Source: Aradus depressus (taxonomy: Eukaryota > Arthropoda > Insecta > Hemiptera > Aradidae). Taken from it: a stretch of DNA of 64,000 bases. Location of the stretch: positions 52,469,087-52,533,086 of the forward strand of contig OY759216.1 in assembly GCA_963662175.1 (NCBI GenBank), read 5' to 3'. The position numbers and the translations under genes are program-made. Shown here piece after piece: positions 59,331 to 64,000 of this stretch. Every line of letters starts with the position of its first letter. Within the stretch, counting starts at the first letter, position 1. A model generated the notes under the pieces. That model searched no databases. It worked only from the letters and a program-made list of their open reading frames with translations, and was not told the DNA's origin.

Positions 59331-62300
59331 AAGTATAATGTAAACCCTGTGTCCTCTCTTATTCTATAGTAGCAACTTTTTTTAAAATCGATTGTATATG
59401 TTCACTTTTGTTTTAAAATATAGATTAGTGAATTTTTCTCTAGACGGCTTTCCCTGAGACCAAATATTTATTAGATAAAATGGGAAGGCCTCTCTTTGTT
59501 TGTTTTGTTTTCTTTTTTAATTACGTATACATATATTTTTAACGTATATATTTTTGTTATAAAAAAAACAAAAAAAAAACTAATTTTACTCTTAATTGTT
59601 GGTCCCATTTTTGGATCGTCAAATTGAAAAATATTGATCATTTTTTTATTAATACCTTTTTAATTAGTGAGTAAGTTTTTGTTATTGTTATATTAAAAAA
59701 AATCATACCAACCAAAGATTGTATATGTATATTATTATATATAGGAGGAAAGGCAAAAATAATATAGCCACATGTCAATCCATTTTAATGTGTATCAAGG
59801 AAATAGCTAAGTTTAATTTTCCATGATTTCATTATAGAATATTCAGATTTTTCTTTCATTCTAAAATGTTCTGTGATCAATTAAAAGAATTATAAAAATA
59901 GAGGTATTTCACGCCAAATCAAACTTACAATTCATTTTGGCCAAATTTGGTGGAGATGTGTTACTAGAATCTGTCCAAGAGAATTGTTGCTATCTTGTGA
60001 AGCGTTTTGTGATTTGTTGACTCTCCCGGGATACAATTACAAAATTCCTTATTTCTCAGCATATATTTGATATGAGTTGAGTGTGATCTCACAATTTAAT
60101 GATATTAATTTGATTCACAATGAATTTAATTGGAGAATCTAACAATTGCCCAATATGTATTTATTTTATTTTTAAATATTATTTTGAGAATTTCACGCCT
60201 AAAGCCAAATTATAGACATATTTTCATCAATATTCAAAATAGCTTTTCATGAATTTCGCAATTTTTTATTTGCATGTTTCCCCTTTGGAAGTACACACGT
60301 CATACAAAAAATGGGCGGTGTTTCGAATTTCTGTAGGTATTATGAATTTTCAATTTTTTTCTACCACTGAAGTGCAGGTCTGGTTGCGTAACACTTGCAT
60401 TACCATTGTTTCGTTGTTCCATTTTAATTTTTTTTCTTCACTGTTCTGATATTTAGCCATTTTCGCAGAGTACAATGCAAGGACCTCAATCCAGTTATGT
60501 TTAATTAAGGTCCTATAACGGTCATGAATCAAGAAGCAAAATTCCTGCTAGATCATCATATTCGTATGTCTTAAGGAGTAGGAAGACGGGCTTGTAAACT
60601 TCGGTCAACGTTTTCTCCTCTTCTTCATCCACTTCTCAATACAAATTGCGCTCGTATATTTACAAAGTTCCTCTATTTAAAGACTGTGAGAAGAAAACAA
60701 AAAAGTAAACGAGTATTATAACTGGTATGACTGATGAAAGAGCATGGACAAGCTAGGTGGAATTCTGAAGGATCGTTTTGACCAAAGATTGGGCAATTTA
60801 TCGGTCTGATCTGTTGCGCTCCTGTCGGCCAGTGACTGGATTTCTACCAATTGATGACTACAGTTCGGAGAAAGTGAAAGAAACTATCTCCATCCCTTGT
60901 TTGTCTCTTCTCTCTCTCTTGTTAGCTAGCTAGTTTTATTTCAGGAGTTGACACAGTGGCGTAGGCACTCTTCTTTTCTGGGGGCGGGTGAGAGGCTATC
61001 GTTAGTATACTCATAGGACACTATTTTAAAACAATGGGAGAAGTGGTACCAACTCTGCTCCTGTAGAACCTTAACATGTGATGTGGCTAAACAATGCCAT
61101 CATCTTAATGAATATCGCTTCAGTGGATGTACTCAACTCTGAATTTCATCTTGGCTATTGCTAAGTATATCTAATTTTTGGAGAGGTTCTTTAATTGCAC
61201 TTCACATAAACAACTCTTGGAGTGGTCTCAAAAAAAAATTTGATCAGCAAAAAGTCAAGAGCTTCCCGAAAGTTACGTTAAATTTATTCCGAAGGATATG
61301 GAGGAAGCAAGAGTATATTTCATGAGCGGTATAGGGCTGTAATTAAAATAACTGGATGGAGGTCCTTGCACCGCCTTATGTCAATGGCTTAATACCAAAA
61401 CGGAATGAAAAGAACATCATTCTCGAATAAAGGCGACATAGCAAACGTTTAAAAAAAAATTAGAACAATGAAATAATGGTAAACCTTAGCACCACCAATG
61501 CTTTGGCCGTAGTTGCAAAAGTAATCTTAAAAAATAAAATAACACGTTATTGTCAGATTTCTTTAAAATGAGACCACACTTAAATCTACATGGCAATTTA
61601 CATCTTGAGAAATGAGCAATTTTGTAATTGAGGTAACTCAAGGATCTCCGGAAATTAAAAAAATCACATCTTGTTTCACAAATCAGGTAAATTATAGCTA
61701 ACAAAAAAAAAAAAATTCTTTTGTACACCTTTCATGTCAGTGAAACAAACATATTCACCTAATTTCGCTAACATCTGATATATGAAGTGCAATTTAGAAA
61801 AAAAAAATGTGTTGATTTGGCATAGAACACCCCGTTAAATAAAAATATAATATAAGGGATCTTTTGAGCAGTATTTGTTGAAAGTAGACATTTACTTATA
61901 CGATAAGTGAATGGAAATATATAATATTTGATACTTCAATTAGTATTTTTTAATAAGGATTAATAAACACTCGAATACTGAAATAGGGAACTCAAACACG
62001 AATGAGAAGCATATTTTTCATTTCATTTACTCGCAACCAGTTGTAATTTGTCATTTTTCTAAAGTCAATAGAAAAATAAGTCTACATTACTTATTATCGG
62101 AATCGGAATTATCCCAATAAACTGTACCTACTAATCTTATTTCGTGCTTTCATTAAAATTTCATCCAAATAAGTTCCCTAATCAGACTTTGAAGAGGTTT
62201 AGACAATGTGATATACTTAATAAAGCTAGTGCCCAAGTGCCACATTGATATTAATACTAGCTCTTGTCTCTTGTACATCATCATTTCAATAAAAAATACT

Positions 62301-62960
62301 ATAACTTTTGTATTATGTTATTTTTTGTCGTTAATATTTTGTTTGACTTTCATATCTTCCTCCTAAGATAAGGAATCATCTCATCAACTTGTCTTATAAT
62401 AATTACTTTTTATCAGGACATATCGATGGTTGTAATATTCTTCAAAACCTAGTCACTTTAATAGGATCAAAGGTTGAAATGTACATAAAAACTTGTCATT
62501 TATCATTTGCCTTATAGAACTGTCCCAACGTGTGTGGCTCAGTTAGCTGATAAAAGGACTATAATTGTTTTTTTTTTAATTTTTAAAAGGCATTCATGAC
62601 AAGAGCAGTCCTCGAACTCGGACTTATCACTGTTTGAAAGCATATACTTCACATGGTGGGGATGACAGATCATGTAACATCTCCTATACCTCATATGAGT
62701 AATAACTGAAGTTTGTTGTATTTAATATTTACTTAAACTTTAACAAATGCAGCTAGACGCGATCTACTGATGTTTCATAGTAATTGGTTATGCAAACAAG
62801 ATATGAAAAGAAAAAAGCTCGCAAAATTTAAAAGTGATATTATACAATGAGCCAGAGAGCAAAAACTCGTCCTATACAATATAAAACTTTTATTTTCATC
62901 TCTTGCTTTCCATCTTTTACCGCTCGCTAAATTAAATTTTTAGTTTACTAAATTTTTTTT
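59331..62960. other. Downstream of MMD: 3' UTR and intergenic, no gene seen
   Basis: AT-rich, with no recognisable exon or family. The MMD poly(A) site is not clear because no canonical AATAAA stands out close to the stop. Confidence 0.5.
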
Positions 62961-62967
62961 TTTTTTT

Positions 62968-63033
62968 AATCCCGTCCGGATTTACCGGATGTCTGGATAA
63001 TCGGTGTCCGGACTAGCGGGACACTACTGTACG
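62968..63033 (-). mobile_element. Solo terminus of a pogo-like DNA transposon
   Basis: On the minus strand the sequence begins TACAGTAGTGTCCCGCTAGT and continues CCGGACACCGATTATCCAGA. TA followed by CAGTAGTGTCCCGC is typical of pogo/Tigger-type ends. The matching other end was not found, so this is a fragment. Confidence 0.5.
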
Positions 63034-63445
63034 TCAAAAAATTAAATTTTGTCAATTTCAATACTTTCTCTATTTGAATATATGATAAAAGTAAAAAAAA
63101 AAAAATCGCTCTAGGAGAAAGCACATCTCTACTCGTTCACCTGGCCTCTATTGGTGCCAATGCCAACTATTCATACAAGTTTGCTTTCAGATTAACATGC
63201 AGGCAGAAGTTTTGTAACGTTATATAAACTAATGCCGATATCGGTAGCGATGCACACATTTGTCCTGCATGCATTGTGGAGAATATGTAACTTGCTGCTA
63301 ATTGTAGAGGTAAGAGAAGAGAAAATGCGAATTAACCTGAAAGTTGATATTTGTGTCTCATATTTCTAGATCCTAAGTTAGCTCAGAACCATTGTCAAGT
63401 CGACCATTCTGATTCGACACAGACTCGGTACGGTGTTCAATGAGA

Positions 63446-63487
63446 ACTCAAGGTTTTTCTACCTCCCAGATAAGAAAACAAGGGCTT
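63446..63487 (-). mobile_element. Short SINE family A fragment
   Basis: On the minus strand it reads TTTTCTTATCTGGGAGGTAG then AAAAACCTTGAG, the A/T-rich junction between head and body in family A. Only this piece is present. Confidence 0.45.
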
Positions 63488-63652
63488 CCTTCCGTTTAAA
63501 GGTTATTTATGGCAGGTATTAATGAATACGAAGTAATATATTATAATAACCCATCTCATCTCTGTTTCCAGGATTATTTTCAAAAATAGTTAAAACACAA
63601 AAAAAAAAGACATCCAATGATATAAATAAGTTATTATTTCACAAGAATACAT

Positions 63653-64000
63653 TCAAATTAATTTATATTTATAATTACTATATAAAAAATAAATGTAAAA
63701 TGTACAAAATAAAGAAATCATGTCCAGTGAGAAGAAAGCCCGAGGGGTAGAGGGTAGGATAGGAAACTGAACAGATAGGCCTGTGGTGCTTTTTGCCAGA
63801 GTGGGCAAATTCCAGTATTCTCCGATGAACTCACCGGGTAAAAAACCAAGGTGAAAGGGAAATAGCAAAAGTAGAATGTGGATTCTAGAGATGGGCAATC
63901 TATATCCGGGGTTGGCCCCGCATTTAATGAAAAAAGGTGCTGAGAACAAGATCAAAATTACATACCCTTACCTTGGGATGAGTGCTTTCTCACCATTTTG
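63653..64000 (-). other. Exon-like segments at the right edge, unassigned
   Basis: On the minus strand, GGTGAGAAAGCACTCATCCC runs to AAG|GTAAGG at about 63973, then a T-rich tract and CAG lead into a GC-richer open frame (FFIKCGANPGYRLPISRI, hydrophobic LLLLFPFHLGFL). No family recognised; it could be the start of a gene that continues past the window, or chance. Confidence 0.2.

Overview
The window is eukaryotic nuclear DNA from an invertebrate, most likely an arthropod and plausibly an insect. The sequence is AT-rich (my impression, not computed). Genes have several short exons with GT/AG introns, and the introns and spacers are full of tRNA-derived SINEs, foldback/MITE elements, and Tc1, Harbinger-like, hAT-like and non-LTR retrotransposon remnants. 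The species cannot be fixed from the sequence alone. Exons were assembled by hand from splice sites and reading-frame phase.

Layout. (1) 4224-9368, minus: a five-exon gene for a 526-residue RING / B-box / coiled-coil protein ending in a cyclophilin-like domain. (2) 11058-12986, plus: the last three exons of NPLOC4, the p97/VCP ubiquitin adaptor. Its final zinc finger is copied again in tandem just after the stop codon. (3) 17991-19430: a decayed Tc1-type transposon. (4) 20700-21142: a non-LTR retrotransposon RNase H remnant. (5) 22118-22454, plus: the conserved exon of GSKIP. (6) 27204-46794, minus: a complete eleven-exon Atg18/WIPI2-type gene of 434 residues with the FRRG phosphoinositide-binding motif. 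Its introns hold SINEs, a Harbinger-like element with 51-bp terminal repeats, a long hairpin, and a 96-bp minisatellite that copies the splice acceptor of exon 7. (7) 47698-59330, plus: a complete six-exon MMD-type PAQR membrane protein of 257 residues, head to head with WIPI2 about 0.9 kb away. (8) 59331-64000: no gene I can support, apart from weak exon-like segments at the right edge.

Functional relations. The resident genes are unrelated housekeeping genes (ubiquitin/p97, PKA-GSK3 scaffolding, autophagy, a PAQR membrane protein), so this is not a gene cluster. The most distinctive features are a TRIM-like protein whose cyclophilin pocket has lost its known catalytic residues, and two places where tandem duplication has engulfed an exon boundary: the NPLOC4 zinc-finger end and the WIPI2 exon 7 acceptor.
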